This document shows positions 51,936 to 60,911 of a DNA stretch of 64,000 bases, piece by piece. Source of the stretch: Aequorivita vladivostokensis (GTDB lineage: Bacteria; Bacteroidota; Bacteroidia; Flavobacteriales; Flavobacteriaceae); assembly GCF_000952855.1 (NCBI RefSeq), contig NZ_JSVU01000001.1, positions 310,001 through 374,000 on the forward strand, given 5' to 3'. The stretch's first letter is position 1. Each line of letters starts with the position of its first letter. Below the pieces are notes generated by a model. It saw only the letters and a program-made list of their open reading frames with translations, was not told where the DNA came from and did not search any database. A program made the position numbers and the translations under genes.

Positions 51936-53324
51936 TTACTTGCTCAATTCGGTGAAATAATGATAAAACTGCGGAATGGTTTCAATCCCTTTTAAATAGT
52001 TCCAAATCCCAAAATGTTCGTTGGGCGAGTGGATGGCATCACTATCCAAACCGAAGCCCATTAAAATGGTTTTGCTTTTCAGTTCTTTTTCAAACAGCGC
52101 AACAATTGGAATACTTCCGCCACTTCGCTGCGGAATCGGCGTTTTTCCAAAAGTTTCTTCGTACGCTTTTTCAGCAGCTTTATAGCCCAAACTATCTATT
52201 GGCGTAACGTAAGCCTGTCCGCCGTGGTGCGGTTTCACTTTTACGCGAACGCCTTCGGGGGCGATGTTTTCAAAGTGTTTCTTGAAAAGCTCGGTAATCT
52301 TTTTCCAGTCTTGGTTAGGTACCAAACGCATGCTTATTTTCGCAAATGCTTTGCTCGCTATCACTGTTTTGGCACCTTCGCCAATGTAACCGCCCCAAAT
52401 TCCGTTTACGTCCAAAGTTGGGCGGATACTATTGCGTTCGTTGGTAGAATATCCCTTTTCGCCATAAACGGCGTCAATGTCCAAAGCTTTCTTATAATTT
52501 TCAAGGCTGAAGGGTGCTTCCGCCATTTTCTCGCGTTCTTTTTTGGAAAGTTTTTCAACATCGTCATAAAACCCCGGAATGGTGATATGATTGTTTTTAT
52601 CATGAAGCGATGCAATCATTTTTGTCAAAACGTTTATCGGGTTTGCCACTGCGCCTCCGTACAATCCACTGTGCAGATCACGGTTTGGTCCGGTGACTTC
52701 CACTTCCACATAACTCAGGCCACGAAGCCCCGTTGTTATTGATGGAACGTCTTTAGCAATCATTCCCGTGTCGCTGATTAAAATAACGTCGTTGGCCAAT
52801 TTCTTTTTGTTTTTGGTAACGAACCATTCAAGGCTGCTGCTGCCAACTTCCTCTTCACCCTCGATCATAAATTTTACGTTGCAGGGCAGTTGGTCGGTTT
52901 TGGTCATATATTCCAAAGCCTTTACGTGCATATACATTTGGCCTTTGTCGTCACAACTTCCACGGGCGAAAATGGCGCCTTCGGGGTGCAATTTTGTTTT
53001 TTTTATGACCGGCTCAAACGGCGGACTGTCCCATAAATCCAACGGATCTGGCGGTTGCACGTCGTAATGGCCGTAAACCAAAATGGTCGGCAGTTTTTTA
53101 TCAATTATCTTTTCGCCGTAAACAATGGGGTAACCGGGCGTTTCGCAGATTTCGACCGAATCGCAGCCTGCTTTTTCGAGTTGCTTTTTTACGGCTTCCG
53201 CAGTTTTTAAAACGTCTTTTTTGTAAGCTGAATCGGCGCTGATGGAAGGTATTTTCAACAGTTCGATCAATTCATCCAAAAACCGTTCTTTGTTTTTTTC
53301 AATATAAGGTTTAGCACTTTTCAT
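51936..53324 (-). CDS. M20-family dipeptidase
   Basis: A 462-residue metallopeptidase of the CNDP/PepV-like M20 group. Zinc ligands are visible: His86 with Asp88 (YGHYDVQ), Asp125 (GSCDDKG), and EGEEEVGS (155-162) with the general-base Glu. The dimerisation domain follows (about 200-330, with GPNRDLHSG). A last His is in SDAIHSPNEHF. Cleaves dipeptides in the cytoplasm. Monocistronic. Confidence 0.9.
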   Translation of the reverse strand: MKSAKPYIEKNKERFLDELIELLKIPSISADSAYKKDVLKTAEAVKKQLEKAGCDSVEICETPGYPIVYGEKIIDKKLPTILVYGHYDVQPPDPLDLWDSPPFEPVIKKTKLHPEGAIFARGSCDDKGQMYMHVKALEYMTKTDQLPCNVKFMIEGEEEVGSSSLEWFVTKNKKKLANDVILISDTGMIAKDVPSITTGLRGLSYVEVEVTGPNRDLHSGLYGGAVANPINVLTKMIASLHDKNNHITIPGFYDDVEKLSKKEREKMAEAPFSLENYKKALDIDAVYGEKGYSTNERNSIRPTLDVNGIWGGYIGEGAKTVIASKAFAKISMRLVPNQDWKKITELFKKHFENIAPEGVRVKVKPHHGGQAYVTPIDSLGYKAAEKAYEETFGKTPIPQRSGGSIPIVALFEKELKSKTILMGFGLDSDAIHSPNEHFGIWNYLKGIETIPQFYHYFTELSK

Positions 53325-53395
53325 TCTGATATATTATTTTTTCTAAAAGTACTAAAAATGCCGTAATTTGGCAGGTGAACCAACGCTTTCATTTT

Positions 53396-54088
53396 ATGAA
53401 AACTGCTTTTTTGAAATTGCCTTTTCACTTTTCGGAAGAAAAACTTTTGGATGATCTAGCGATTTGCAAAAACTATAATTTCACTTCACACTTCAACAAA
53501 AATGATTATTCGGGCGATTGGACTTCTATCTCTTTACGCTCCGAAAATGGCGAAATGAACAATATTTTTGCGCTTCCACAGACCGAAAAAAAATATAGGG
53601 ACACGGAGTTGCTTCAAAAATGCACCTATTTCAGAGCAATTATCGATTCTTTTGAATGCGAAAAGGAATCAATCAGACTTTTAAATTTAAAACCCGGAAG
53701 CGTAATCAAAGAACACACAGATTATAATTTGGGCTATGAAGATGGGATTTTCAGAATCCACATTCCAATTACTACTAATAAAAATGTTCATTTTTTTATC
53801 AATCATGATGAAGTAAAAATGTTCCCCGAGGAATGTTGGTACGGCAATTTCAACTTACCGCACAGCGTTCGCAACGAAGGAAAAACCGATAGAATCCACT
53901 TGGTGATGGACTGTTTGCGCAATGATTGGTCTGATAAATTATTTGCGGAAAGTGGCTATAATTTTGAAGCTGAAAACGTCCAAACTGAATATTCCCGCGA
54001 AACAAAACTGCAAATGATTGAACAATTGAAATTGATGGATACCAAAATTTCCAGGGAAATGATACTGCAATTACAAAAGGAGCTTTAA
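53396..54088 (+). CDS. Aspartyl/asparaginyl beta-hydroxylase-like dioxygenase
   Basis: A 230-residue 2-oxoglutarate/Fe(II) oxygenase of the Asp_Arg_Hydrox type. GSVIKEHTDYNLG gives the His-x-Asp iron ligands, and NLPHSVRNEG the distal His with Arg behind it for 2-oxoglutarate. I start at the ATG at 53396; a GTG at 53375 is possible. Its stop overlaps the next start (TAATGG). Substrate unknown; related enzymes hydroxylate Asp/Asn or Arg residues or free amino acids. Confidence 0.85.
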   Translation: MKTAFLKLPFHFSEEKLLDDLAICKNYNFTSHFNKNDYSGDWTSISLRSENGEMNNIFALPQTEKKYRDTELLQKCTYFRAIIDSFECEKESIRLLNLKPGSVIKEHTDYNLGYEDGIFRIHIPITTNKNVHFFINHDEVKMFPEECWYGNFNLPHSVRNEGKTDRIHLVMDCLRNDWSDKLFAESGYNFEAENVQTEYSRETKLQMIEQLKLMDTKISREMILQLQKEL

Positions 54089-54582
54089 TGGAACAGAGGA
54101 AAGAACGTGACTCGATTTTGGAACGGATTTTTCAGTTTTTTGATGAAATTTCCATCCGATATAATTTCACCGAAATTGAAACAGAAACCTTTTTGCCGGG
54201 CATTCAAATTAAGAATGGAAGCTTGCAAATTGATTTGCAAAAGCTTAAATATCCCGGAGATTTAGTGCACGAGGCGGGACATATTGCGGTAACAAAATCA
54301 GAAGAGCGAAATGGTTTAAACGATAACGTAATTGAAAATAATGCAGAAAAAGCCGGTGATGAAATAGCGGTATTGTTATGGTCTTATGCCGCAGCGAAGA
54401 AAATAGGTTTGGCTCCCGAAATTGTTTTTCACGAAGACGGTTATAAAGGGGAAGCAATCTGGCTTCGGGAACAGTTTGAGGGTAAAAATTATATAGGTTT
54501 GCCGCTATTGCAATGGATGGGGCTAACTGATGTGGAAGGTAAGGATGCCTTCCCCAAAATGAAAGCTTGGCTGCGCGAATAA
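54088..54582 (+). CDS. Putative zincin-like protein with HEAGH motif
   Basis: A 164-residue protein. HEAGH at 61-65 with conserved Asp/Glu text around it (YPGDLVHEAGHIAV, then ENNAEKAGDEIAVLLWS) reads like a gluzincin zinc site. The C-terminal half has EAIWLREQFEGKNYIGLPLLQWMGL. I do not recognise the family. It overlaps the dioxygenase gene by one base, so the two may act on a common substrate. Confidence 0.6.
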   Translation: MEQRKERDSILERIFQFFDEISIRYNFTEIETETFLPGIQIKNGSLQIDLQKLKYPGDLVHEAGHIAVTKSEERNGLNDNVIENNAEKAGDEIAVLLWSYAAAKKIGLAPEIVFHEDGYKGEAIWLREQFEGKNYIGLPLLQWMGLTDVEGKDAFPKMKAWLRE

Positions 54583-54609
54583 AAAACCTTCAAAAAATTT
54601 TCAAAATAA

Positions 54610-54643
54610 GTTGGTATTCATTTAGAAGTATTATTTATATTTG
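54610..54643 (+). promoter_or_regulatory. Promoter of tRNA-Leu
   Basis: TATATTTG at 54636-54643 as -7 box, with a weak GTTGG at 54610-54614 near -33. The tRNA begins 44 bases downstream. Confidence 0.55.
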
Positions 54644-54687
54644 CACTCCTTTTACAATATGTCCTAAGTGTTGTAAAGGATTTTGAT

Positions 54688-54769
54688 GCAGGCGTGGTGG
54701 AATTGGTAGACACGCTAGACTTAGGATCTAGTGCCGTGAGGTGTGAGAGTTCGAGTCTCTCCGCCTGTA
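54688..54769 (+). tRNA. tRNA-Leu (TAG)
   Basis: Class II cloverleaf: acceptor GCAGGCG pairs with CGCCTGT (one G:U), D-arm TGGTGGAATTGGTAGACACG, anticodon loop CTTAGGA in the stem CTAGA/TCTAG, variable arm TGCCGTGAGGTG, and T-arm GTTCGAGTC. CCA is not encoded. Confidence 0.93.
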
Positions 54770-54780
54770 CAAAACAAAAG

Positions 54781-54807
54781 CCCTTCAGAAATGAAGGGTT
54801 TTTTTTA
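54781..54807. terminator. Bidirectional terminator after tRNA-Leu
   Basis: CCCTTCA, loop GAAA, TGAAGGG, eight T residues. The convergent EEP-family gene ends within its T-run. Confidence 0.85.
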
Positions 54808-55845
54808 TTGATTGTCCTTTCCGTTTTCAATCAACTCCTCAATCTCTTCTTTATCATCTCCGTTCAATTTTGGGTTTTTCGGGGTCTGGACTTTTTTTTT
54901 ATGATGAATTTCATAATACATAGCGAAATGATCACTGCCAAAATTTTTGGAACGGACCATTTTGCCGACGTACAAATCGCGGGTGTGAAAAAGATGGTCC
55001 AACGGGAAACGCAAAAAGAAATAATCTGCGTGATAGGTAGAAAAGAAACCCCGGCCCACGCGCGGATCGATCATTCCAGTCATTTTTTTGAAAAGTCGGG
55101 TGGTGCGGCTCCAAACCACATCGTTCATATCGCCACAAACCACGGTGGGCTTGTCCAAATCACGAATTCTTTTTCCGGTAAGCATCAGTTCGGCATCGCG
55201 CTCTTTTGAAGTTTCGTTTTCGGTTGGGCTTGGCGGCGCGGGATGCAGGCAACAGAAAAAGATAGGAGGATTTCCTTCAAGGGGAAAATCGAAAAAGATT
55301 GAAGGCTTGTCATCTTCAATCTGGTATTTCACTTCCACGTTTTTCAATTCCTTTTTTGAATAAAGGTGCATTCCGTAAAAATTTTCCAAAGGCACTTTTA
55401 CGGTGAACGGATAGTTTTTTTCAATTTCGGAAAGACAATTTTCCCAGTCTTTGTTGCTTTCCATCGTTAAAACCAAATCGGGGTCAAAACGTTTCACTTC
55501 ATTTAAAAAATCGGGATAGCAGGAATTGGTCTGCAACACGTTTCCCGCTAAAATTGAAACATGCCCATCACTTTCGGCCTGCGATCTTCTTCGAGGGAAA
55601 AGAGAACTGTACGGAAATACTTTATAAAGCTGATAAAGCATAGTGGCGCCCAAAGCTACAAGCAATATCCAACTAAAAACAGTAAAATTTTCTTCGAAAT
55701 ACAGAAACAAACACAATAAAATAAGTTGGATAAAGAGCGATTGAAGCCTTACAAAATCTGCCGTACGGAAAAACCAATGTGGGTTTCCCGTGGCCGGAAA
55801 GAAGGGGCTGATGATAAAAAAGATTATCAGAATGTATAAAACCAT
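54805..55845 (-). CDS. Endonuclease/exonuclease/phosphatase family membrane protein
   Basis: A 346-residue protein. Three membrane helices fill the first 85 residues. An EEP domain follows, with NVLQTN, LTMESN, CCLHPAPPSP, VCGDMND (Asp/Asn metal site) and SDHFAMYY near the end (catalytic His). The active site probably lies outside the cytoplasm. The family includes phosphodiesterases and nucleases; the substrate cannot be told. Acidic C-terminal tail. Confidence 0.85.
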   Translation of the reverse strand: MVLYILIIFFIISPFFPATGNPHWFFRTADFVRLQSLFIQLILLCLFLYFEENFTVFSWILLVALGATMLYQLYKVFPYSSLFPRRRSQAESDGHVSILAGNVLQTNSCYPDFLNEVKRFDPDLVLTMESNKDWENCLSEIEKNYPFTVKVPLENFYGMHLYSKKELKNVEVKYQIEDDKPSIFFDFPLEGNPPIFFCCLHPAPPSPTENETSKERDAELMLTGKRIRDLDKPTVVCGDMNDVVWSRTTRLFKKMTGMIDPRVGRGFFSTYHADYFFLRFPLDHLFHTRDLYVGKMVRSKNFGSDHFAMYYEIHHKKKVQTPKNPKLNGDDKEEIEELIENGKDNQ

Positions 55846-55944
55846 TTTCCAAAGTTAGGTTTTTTCAAAATGCTAAACCGTACAATTCTCTTTTTTGCTA
55901 AAACACATATCCCTACTTTTACGCTTTCAAAAAAAACCAAAATC

Positions 55945-57411
55945 ATGAAAAAAATTATCCTCAGTACTTTTTTACTTTTTCTAACTTTTATCGCCTTTGC
56001 ACAGGATTATACCACTCCAAATACTGGCGTAATCTGGACGCTGGATGACATTGCAGCGGCAAGTCCCACGACCATCACAATTTCCGGCAGCGATTATACC
56101 CTTTTGGGAAATCTTACAATTGCGGAAAATGATGCAGTAATCATAGATTCAGACTTGACACTCCTAATTGATGACGCAAAACTCATAACCGTTTTTGGGG
56201 CATTTACGGTAAATTCAAATGCGGTAACCATTACGGCTTTGGATGAAAACGCCCCTTACGAAGGTTTCCGTTTTGAAGAGTTTTCAGAAATAGATATTAG
56301 AAATGCTGTTATTGATAATGGAGGTGGGCTTCGGGTTCTTACCGAAACTTTTTCGATAGATAATTGCACCCTTACCGATAATGTTTCGGGAGCAACTACA
56401 AGTGCGGTTATACAGCTTTCTCGTGGAATGCCACAAATTACAAACAATACCATTTCTTTCAATGAAAATCCCGCAATCGGTTCGGCAGCAAATTCTACCG
56501 TTTCGGCATATATTTTCAATAATATGATTGAAGGAAATAACCAAGCCAACAGCAACCGTCCGCAAATAAATTTGGGTCCTACCATGGCCAATGAGTTTAC
56601 GGAAATTATTCAAAATACAATCATCGGCGACCCTGCTTTGGAACTAGCCGGCGGTATTGCCATTGCCAACTTTGTGGGCGGTAATGTAAACGTGGTTATC
56701 GATAATAACATCATTCGCGGCAATCGCTACGGAATTACAATTCTGGGAATAAATGATTCTGCGGAAATCACAAACAACATTATTGAAGACAATAACATTC
56801 AGGGCGATCCAAATCTTGGCGGAAGCGGTATCAACCTTAATAGTTCCACCGCGAGTGAAGATGTGATTATTTCGGGCAATGAAATAAGAAGAAACCTTTG
56901 GGGAATAACACTTCAAGGTTCGGCATCAGCGAATCTTGGAGACGATGCAAACAATCCCGGTGAGAATATTTTCGCCGAAAACGAAAACGGAGGCCAGGTT
57001 TATGCGCTTTACAACAATACCGCAAACCCGATTTCAGCAAAGCATAATTGCTGGATTGAGGGCCAACAAAGCACTGAGCAGCAGGTGGAGGACGTTATTT
57101 TCCACAATGTGGACGATCCTGCTTTGGGTCTGGTGACTTTTGATCCATTCCTTTGCGGTATTTTGGGAGTTGCCGATAATGCCGTTGAAAACTTCAGCTT
57201 TTATCCAAATCCGGTGAAAAATGAAATCAATTTCAACAATATCTTTTCTTTTTCAACAGTTGAAATCTATGGAGTACAGGGCAATTTGATTTCTTCGGAA
57301 ATCATTTCTGAAGGGCAAAACAGTTTACCTATAAATCTTCCTTCAGGATTGTATTTTGTGAATTTCAGAAATGATGCGCAAACCGTTACTGAGAAGATGA
57401 TTGTGGAGTAA
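55945..57411 (+). CDS. Secreted right-handed beta-helix protein with T9SS sorting domain
   Basis: A 488-residue protein from the ATG at 55945, where a signal peptide begins (MKKIILSTFLLFLTFIAFAQ). Residues about 40-395 show repeats of ITNNIIEDN/IRGNRYGI type, a pectate-lyase-like parallel beta-helix with many Asn ladders. The last ~75 residues are a type A sorting domain (FSFYPNPVKNEINF ... LPSGLYFVNFRN ... KMIVE). It is therefore a likely cargo of the type IX system that gldM and gldN help build. No catalytic residues are evident; binding or adhesion is possible. Confidence 0.88.
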   Translation: MKKIILSTFLLFLTFIAFAQDYTTPNTGVIWTLDDIAAASPTTITISGSDYTLLGNLTIAENDAVIIDSDLTLLIDDAKLITVFGAFTVNSNAVTITALDENAPYEGFRFEEFSEIDIRNAVIDNGGGLRVLTETFSIDNCTLTDNVSGATTSAVIQLSRGMPQITNNTISFNENPAIGSAANSTVSAYIFNNMIEGNNQANSNRPQINLGPTMANEFTEIIQNTIIGDPALELAGGIAIANFVGGNVNVVIDNNIIRGNRYGITILGINDSAEITNNIIEDNNIQGDPNLGGSGINLNSSTASEDVIISGNEIRRNLWGITLQGSASANLGDDANNPGENIFAENENGGQVYALYNNTANPISAKHNCWIEGQQSTEQQVEDVIFHNVDDPALGLVTFDPFLCGILGVADNAVENFSFYPNPVKNEINFNNIFSFSTVEIYGVQGNLISSEIISEGQNSLPINLPSGLYFVNFRNDAQTVTEKMIVE

Positions 57412-57433
57412 TCTATAAGTCGAAATATAATTG

Positions 57434-57469
57434 ACCCCAAAGATTTGAAAAAATCGTTGGGGTTTTTTT
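57434..57469 (+). terminator. Terminator after the T9SS cargo gene
   Basis: ACCCCAAAGATTT and AAATCGTTGGGGT pair with a mismatch, followed by seven T residues. Confidence 0.8.
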
Positions 57470-57502
57470 AAAACTAAATATTTTTCAAAATTTCAGTAGC
57501 GC

Positions 57503-57543
57503 TAAACCTAACAGGTCTCAAAGACCTGTTAGGTTTTTTTTCG
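57503..57543. repeat. Palindromic element AACCTAACAGGTCT, terminator-like
   Basis: AACCTAACAGGTCT, loop CAA, then its perfect 14-base complement and a T-run. A second hairpin so close to the first is unneeded for termination. Similar palindromes recur in flavobacterial genomes, as far as I know. Confidence 0.6.
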
Positions 57544-57645
57544 TGTTTTATTGTGGTTATTCCGAAAATCCCTTTCTAAAACCGTAATTTTGCAACCGCC
57601 TGCCCCTTTTCGGTAGGCCTTCAAAAAAATTCAAAAAACAAACAC

Positions 57646-59085
57646 GTGAAAATTCAGAATAAAGCTACGCTGGAATTGAGTAAAGAGGAAATGAAAACTT
57701 ATGGTTATGAGGTGGTTGATGCCATTGTGGAACACTTTGCAACCCAGAACGAAAAGCTGCCCGTGGTTTCGGGATCCCGTGAAGAAATGGAAAAATTATT
57801 TCTTGAGGATGCGCCCGAAAAACCCAGTGACCCAAGAAAGGTACTAAATTTTGTTTTGGAAGAAGTGATGACCAAAAGTAACATTGTTTCGCATCCAAAA
57901 TCGTATTCCTTCGTGCCGGGGCCGAGCAATTATATCAGCGCGATGGCCGATAGTTTGGCTTCGGGATTCAATATATTTTCTGGGGGTTGGGCGGCCTCGC
58001 CCGCAGCTGCCGAAATGGAAATCGTGGCGATGAACTGGCTGCTGAAAATGTTCGGTTTTCCGCAGAAAAAGGGCGGCGGGATTTTCACCAGCGGTGGCTC
58101 TATGGCGAATTTAACCGCATTGGTTACCGCGCGTTCCGTAAAGTGCGGTGATGATTTCAGCAAGGCCGTAATTTATCTTTCTGATCAGGCGCACTCTTCA
58201 AACATAAAGGCAATCCGCGTTTTGGGTTTTAGAAAAGAGCAGATTCGGGTAATTCCAACGGATAGCGAATTCAAGTTTTCATTGAATAAATTGAAAAACG
58301 CAATCGCAAAGGATCGATTGGAAGGCTTGCAGCCTTTTTGCCTGATTGCAACGGCCGGAACCACCAATACGGGAACGGTTGATCCGCTTGCAGAAATTGC
58401 GAAAATCTGTAAAAAGGAAGACATTTGGTTCCACATTGACGGCGCTTACGGCGGATTTGCAATTCTTGCCGAAAACGGAAAACAGCTTTTAAAGGGAATT
58501 GAAAAAGCAGATTCACTAACCGTGGACCCGCACAAATGGTTTTTCCAGCCGTACGAAATCGGTTGTTTGTTGATTAAAAATCACAAATGGCTGAAAGGAA
58601 CTTTCACCGAAAAGCCTGAATATCTACGCGATATTGAAGGCAATACTTCCGAAATAAATTTTTACGACCACGGCATTGAGTTGACGCGCCGTTTCCGGGC
58701 ATTGAAGTTTTACATGTCAGTAAAAACCTTTGGAATGGGCGAATTCCGAAAAGCGATTTCGTATAACGTGAAATTGGCCGAGGCTACGGAAGCATTTCTT
58801 CGAAAAAGCTCCAATTGGGAAGTGATTTCACCCGCAACTTTGGCTGTGATCAACTTTAGATATAACCCGATTGGTAACAAACTTTCAGAGAAAAAACTGG
58901 ATGAACTGAACCAACGAATTTCCAAAAATGTGGTCGATTCAAAACAGGCTTTGCTTGTAACTACAGTACTTAACGGACAAGTTGTTTTAAGAATGTGTTT
59001 GATAAATCCTCGAACAACACTTGATGATGTAAAGGAAACCATCACTCTCTGCGAATCTTTTGCGGAAGAAAAAGTCCTGGCTTGA
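57646..59085 (+). CDS. PLP-dependent group II amino-acid decarboxylase
   Basis: A 479-residue aromatic-L-amino-acid/glutamate decarboxylase-type enzyme. PLP binding residues are visible: the Schiff-base Lys297 in TVDPHKWFF, the Asp265/Ala pair in FHIDGAYGG, and the phosphate loop TSGGSMANL (148-156). Start is GTG at 57646, which gives MKIQNKATLELSKEEM, the usual family N-terminus. The gene ends overlapping the flavoprotein start by 4 bases, so they form an operon. Substrate (for example Tyr, Trp or Asp) is uncertain. Confidence 0.88.
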   Translation: MKIQNKATLELSKEEMKTYGYEVVDAIVEHFATQNEKLPVVSGSREEMEKLFLEDAPEKPSDPRKVLNFVLEEVMTKSNIVSHPKSYSFVPGPSNYISAMADSLASGFNIFSGGWAASPAAAEMEIVAMNWLLKMFGFPQKKGGGIFTSGGSMANLTALVTARSVKCGDDFSKAVIYLSDQAHSSNIKAIRVLGFRKEQIRVIPTDSEFKFSLNKLKNAIAKDRLEGLQPFCLIATAGTTNTGTVDPLAEIAKICKKEDIWFHIDGAYGGFAILAENGKQLLKGIEKADSLTVDPHKWFFQPYEIGCLLIKNHKWLKGTFTEKPEYLRDIEGNTSEINFYDHGIELTRRFRALKFYMSVKTFGMGEFRKAISYNVKLAEATEAFLRKSSNWEVISPATLAVINFRYNPIGNKLSEKKLDELNQRISKNVVDSKQALLVTTVLNGQVVLRMCLINPRTTLDDVKETITLCESFAEEKVLA

Positions 59086-60347
59086 AACAGGCCGATGTCA
59101 TAATAATTGGCGGCGGTGCTGCGGGCTTTTTCACGGCAATCAATGCTGCTGAAAATAATCCGAAACTTAAAATTATAATTCTCGAACGCGGAAAGGAAGT
59201 GCTCACTAAAGTGAAAGTTTCCGGCGGCGGACGCTGCAATGTCACCCACGCCGAATTTCTCCCAAAAGAATTGACGCAAAACTATCCGCGGGGCGAAAAG
59301 GAACTTTTGGGGCCGTTCCACACGTTTATGACTGGCGATACCATTGCCTGGTTTGAAAAAAGGGGAGTGGAGCTAAAAATTGAAGAAGATGGACGTATGT
59401 TTCCAGTCTCGGATTCTTCGCAAACGATAATCGATTGTTTTCTTTCCGAAACAAAGCGTTTGGGGGTTGAGATTCTTCTTAATCAATCTGTAAAAGAGAT
59501 TCAAAAAGAGGCGGATCATTTCACAATAAATACAACTACCGAGACTTTTTCCGTACCAAAAGTTGTGGTTGCAACGGGTAGCAATCCAAAAATCTGGCAA
59601 TTGCTGGAATGTTTGGGGCATACTATTGTGCCGGCGGTTCCGTCACTTTTCACTTTTAATATTAAGGATGTACGGATTGCTGATCTTGCTGGAATTACCA
59701 CGAATGCACGAATTAAAATTTTAACGGGTTCCTTCCCCCAATCGGGGGAAGGTGGCTTCCGCCCCCAAAGGGCGGAAGACGGAAGGGGGATTTTGGAAAA
59801 TGAAGGTCCATTGTTAATTACCCACTGGGGAATGAGCGGCCCCGCAATCTTAAAACTTTCGGCTTGGGGCGCGCGATTGTTGGAGCCTTTAAAATATCAT
59901 TTCAATATTGAGGTGAATTGGTTAAATAACCTTTCCGAAGAAGAAGTTTTGGATTCTTTAAAGGAAATAAAAAATATCCAAGGAAAGCAAACTATTTTCA
60001 AATATGCACAGTTCGACCTCCCGAAACGGCTTTGGCAAAGTCTGGTAAAAGCCTCCGGAATTGCCGAAACCCTTACTTGGGGCGATGCCACGCGGGAAAA
60101 TCTTCAGAACATCGCAAACCAACTTACCGCTGGAATTTTTGAGGTAAATGGGAAAAGTACTTTTAAAGAAGAGTTTGTAACCGCTGGGGGCGTAGATTTA
60201 AAGGAAATAAACTTCAAAACCTTCGAAAGCAGAATTTGCAAAAACCTTTACTTTGCTGGCGAAGTGCTTAATATAGATGCTATTACGGGCGGCTTCAACT
60301 TTCAAAATGCTTGGACGGGCGGGTATATCGTTTCGCAAAATCTTTAA
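59082..60347 (+). CDS. HI0933-family FAD/NAD(P) oxidoreductase
   Basis: A 421-residue flavoprotein. IIGGGAAGFFTAINA (7-21) binds FAD. VSGGGRCNVTH is the HI0933 signature, and the C-terminal GGVDLKEI and GEVLNIDAITGGFNFQNAW segments match the family end. Start is TTG at 59082, 1 base into the stop of the decarboxylase gene. At residues about 217-236 the sequence holds the translation of an inserted palindromic repeat (see 59731). Activity is unknown in this family. Confidence 0.88.
   Translation: MKQADVIIIGGGAAGFFTAINAAENNPKLKIIILERGKEVLTKVKVSGGGRCNVTHAEFLPKELTQNYPRGEKELLGPFHTFMTGDTIAWFEKRGVELKIEEDGRMFPVSDSSQTIIDCFLSETKRLGVEILLNQSVKEIQKEADHFTINTTTETFSVPKVVVATGSNPKIWQLLECLGHTIVPAVPSLFTFNIKDVRIADLAGITTNARIKILTGSFPQSGEGGFRPQRAEDGRGILENEGPLLITHWGMSGPAILKLSAWGARLLEPLKYHFNIEVNWLNNLSEEEVLDSLKEIKNIQGKQTIFKYAQFDLPKRLWQSLVKASGIAETLTWGDATRENLQNIANQLTAGIFEVNGKSTFKEEFVTAGGVDLKEINFKTFESRICKNLYFAGEVLNIDAITGGFNFQNAWTGGYIVSQNL
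59731..59790 (+). repeat. Double-palindrome repeat inserted in frame in a flavoprotein gene
   Basis: CCTTCCCCC-AATC-GGGGGAAGG (59731-59752) and CTTCCGCCC-CCAAA-GGGCGGAAG (59756-59778) lie next to each other, then ACGGAAGGGGG. Length is about 60 bases, a multiple of 3. The codons give SFPQSGEGGFRPQRAEDGRG, unlike any fold element. Confidence 0.8.
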
Positions 60348-60377
60348 TTACTTTATTGTTTTGTTATACTGTTTGTA

Positions 60378-60385
60378 TATATTTG
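60378..60385 (+). promoter_or_regulatory. Promoter -7 box of the ParE-like pair
   Basis: TATATTTG, 20 bases before the ATG. Flanking GTATATA and TATATAC form an AT-rich dyad that may be an operator for the antitoxin. Confidence 0.5.
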
Positions 60386-60405
60386 ATATATATAATCTAT
60401 ATACA

Positions 60406-60651
60406 ATGGGAAAGACAAAAAAATTGATCGAACTGGATGATAAAACGATAGCTATTTTAGAAGACCAAGCCAAAATGAACAAACGTTCTCTTAAAAATTT
60501 TATTGAATGGTCTTTAGAAGAAACCGCACTACGTTTGGCAGAGCCAAGTGAGGAATACAAGGCTATGATAGATGTATTAAAGAAACGCGATGCAGAAGGG
60601 AAGTTAAAATGGTATAGTTCTGAGGAAATAAAAAAGAACTATGGCAGATAA
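60406..60651 (+). CDS. Antitoxin of a ParE/RelE-type pair
   Basis: An 81-residue protein from the ATG at 60406 (MGKTKKLIELDDKTIAIL). The N-terminal half, ELDDKTIAILEDQAKMNKRSLKNFIEWSLEE, fits a ribbon-helix-helix DNA-binding fold. The C-terminal part (AEGKLKWYSSEEIKKNYGR) resembles the toxin-binding tail of such antitoxins. The end overlaps the toxin start by 11 bases. Confidence 0.75.
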   Translation: MGKTKKLIELDDKTIAILEDQAKMNKRSLKNFIEWSLEETALRLAEPSEEYKAMIDVLKKRDAEGKLKWYSSEEIKKNYGR

Positions 60652-60910
60652 AATATTCTTTTCGGAGGATGCCAAGCTTGATATTTATAGGGCGAAATGC
60701 CAATATGATCTTGCTCAAAAAGGAGATCTGTTCTTAGATGATATCTTTAATACATTAGAAGTTGTAAAGTTGATACCGCAAGCATTTCAGATTAAGTATG
60801 ATTCTATTCGGGTTGTTGCTTTAGAACATTTCCGTTTTTCTTTGCATTATGAGATCAAGGATAATGAAATAAGAATTTGGAGAGTTTTACACCAACACCA
60901 ATCCTATTAA
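60641..60910 (+). CDS. ParE/RelE-like toxin
   Basis: An 89-residue protein of the RelE/ParE fold: FSEDAKLDIYRAKCQYD at the start, and the typical ending RVVALEHFRFSLHYEIKDNEIRIWRVLHQHQ. ParE toxins poison gyrase; RelE types cut mRNA on the ribosome. The ending (RIWRVLHQHQ) looks more ParE-like. Both partners are intact. Confidence 0.75.
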   Translation: MADKIFFSEDAKLDIYRAKCQYDLAQKGDLFLDDIFNTLEVVKLIPQAFQIKYDSIRVVALEHFRFSLHYEIKDNEIRIWRVLHQHQSY

Positions 60911-60911
60911 T

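Noticed and set aside
54618-55209. Open frames across tRNA-Leu and opposite the EEP-family gene
   Set aside because: They include the tRNA and its terminator, and have no family resemblance.
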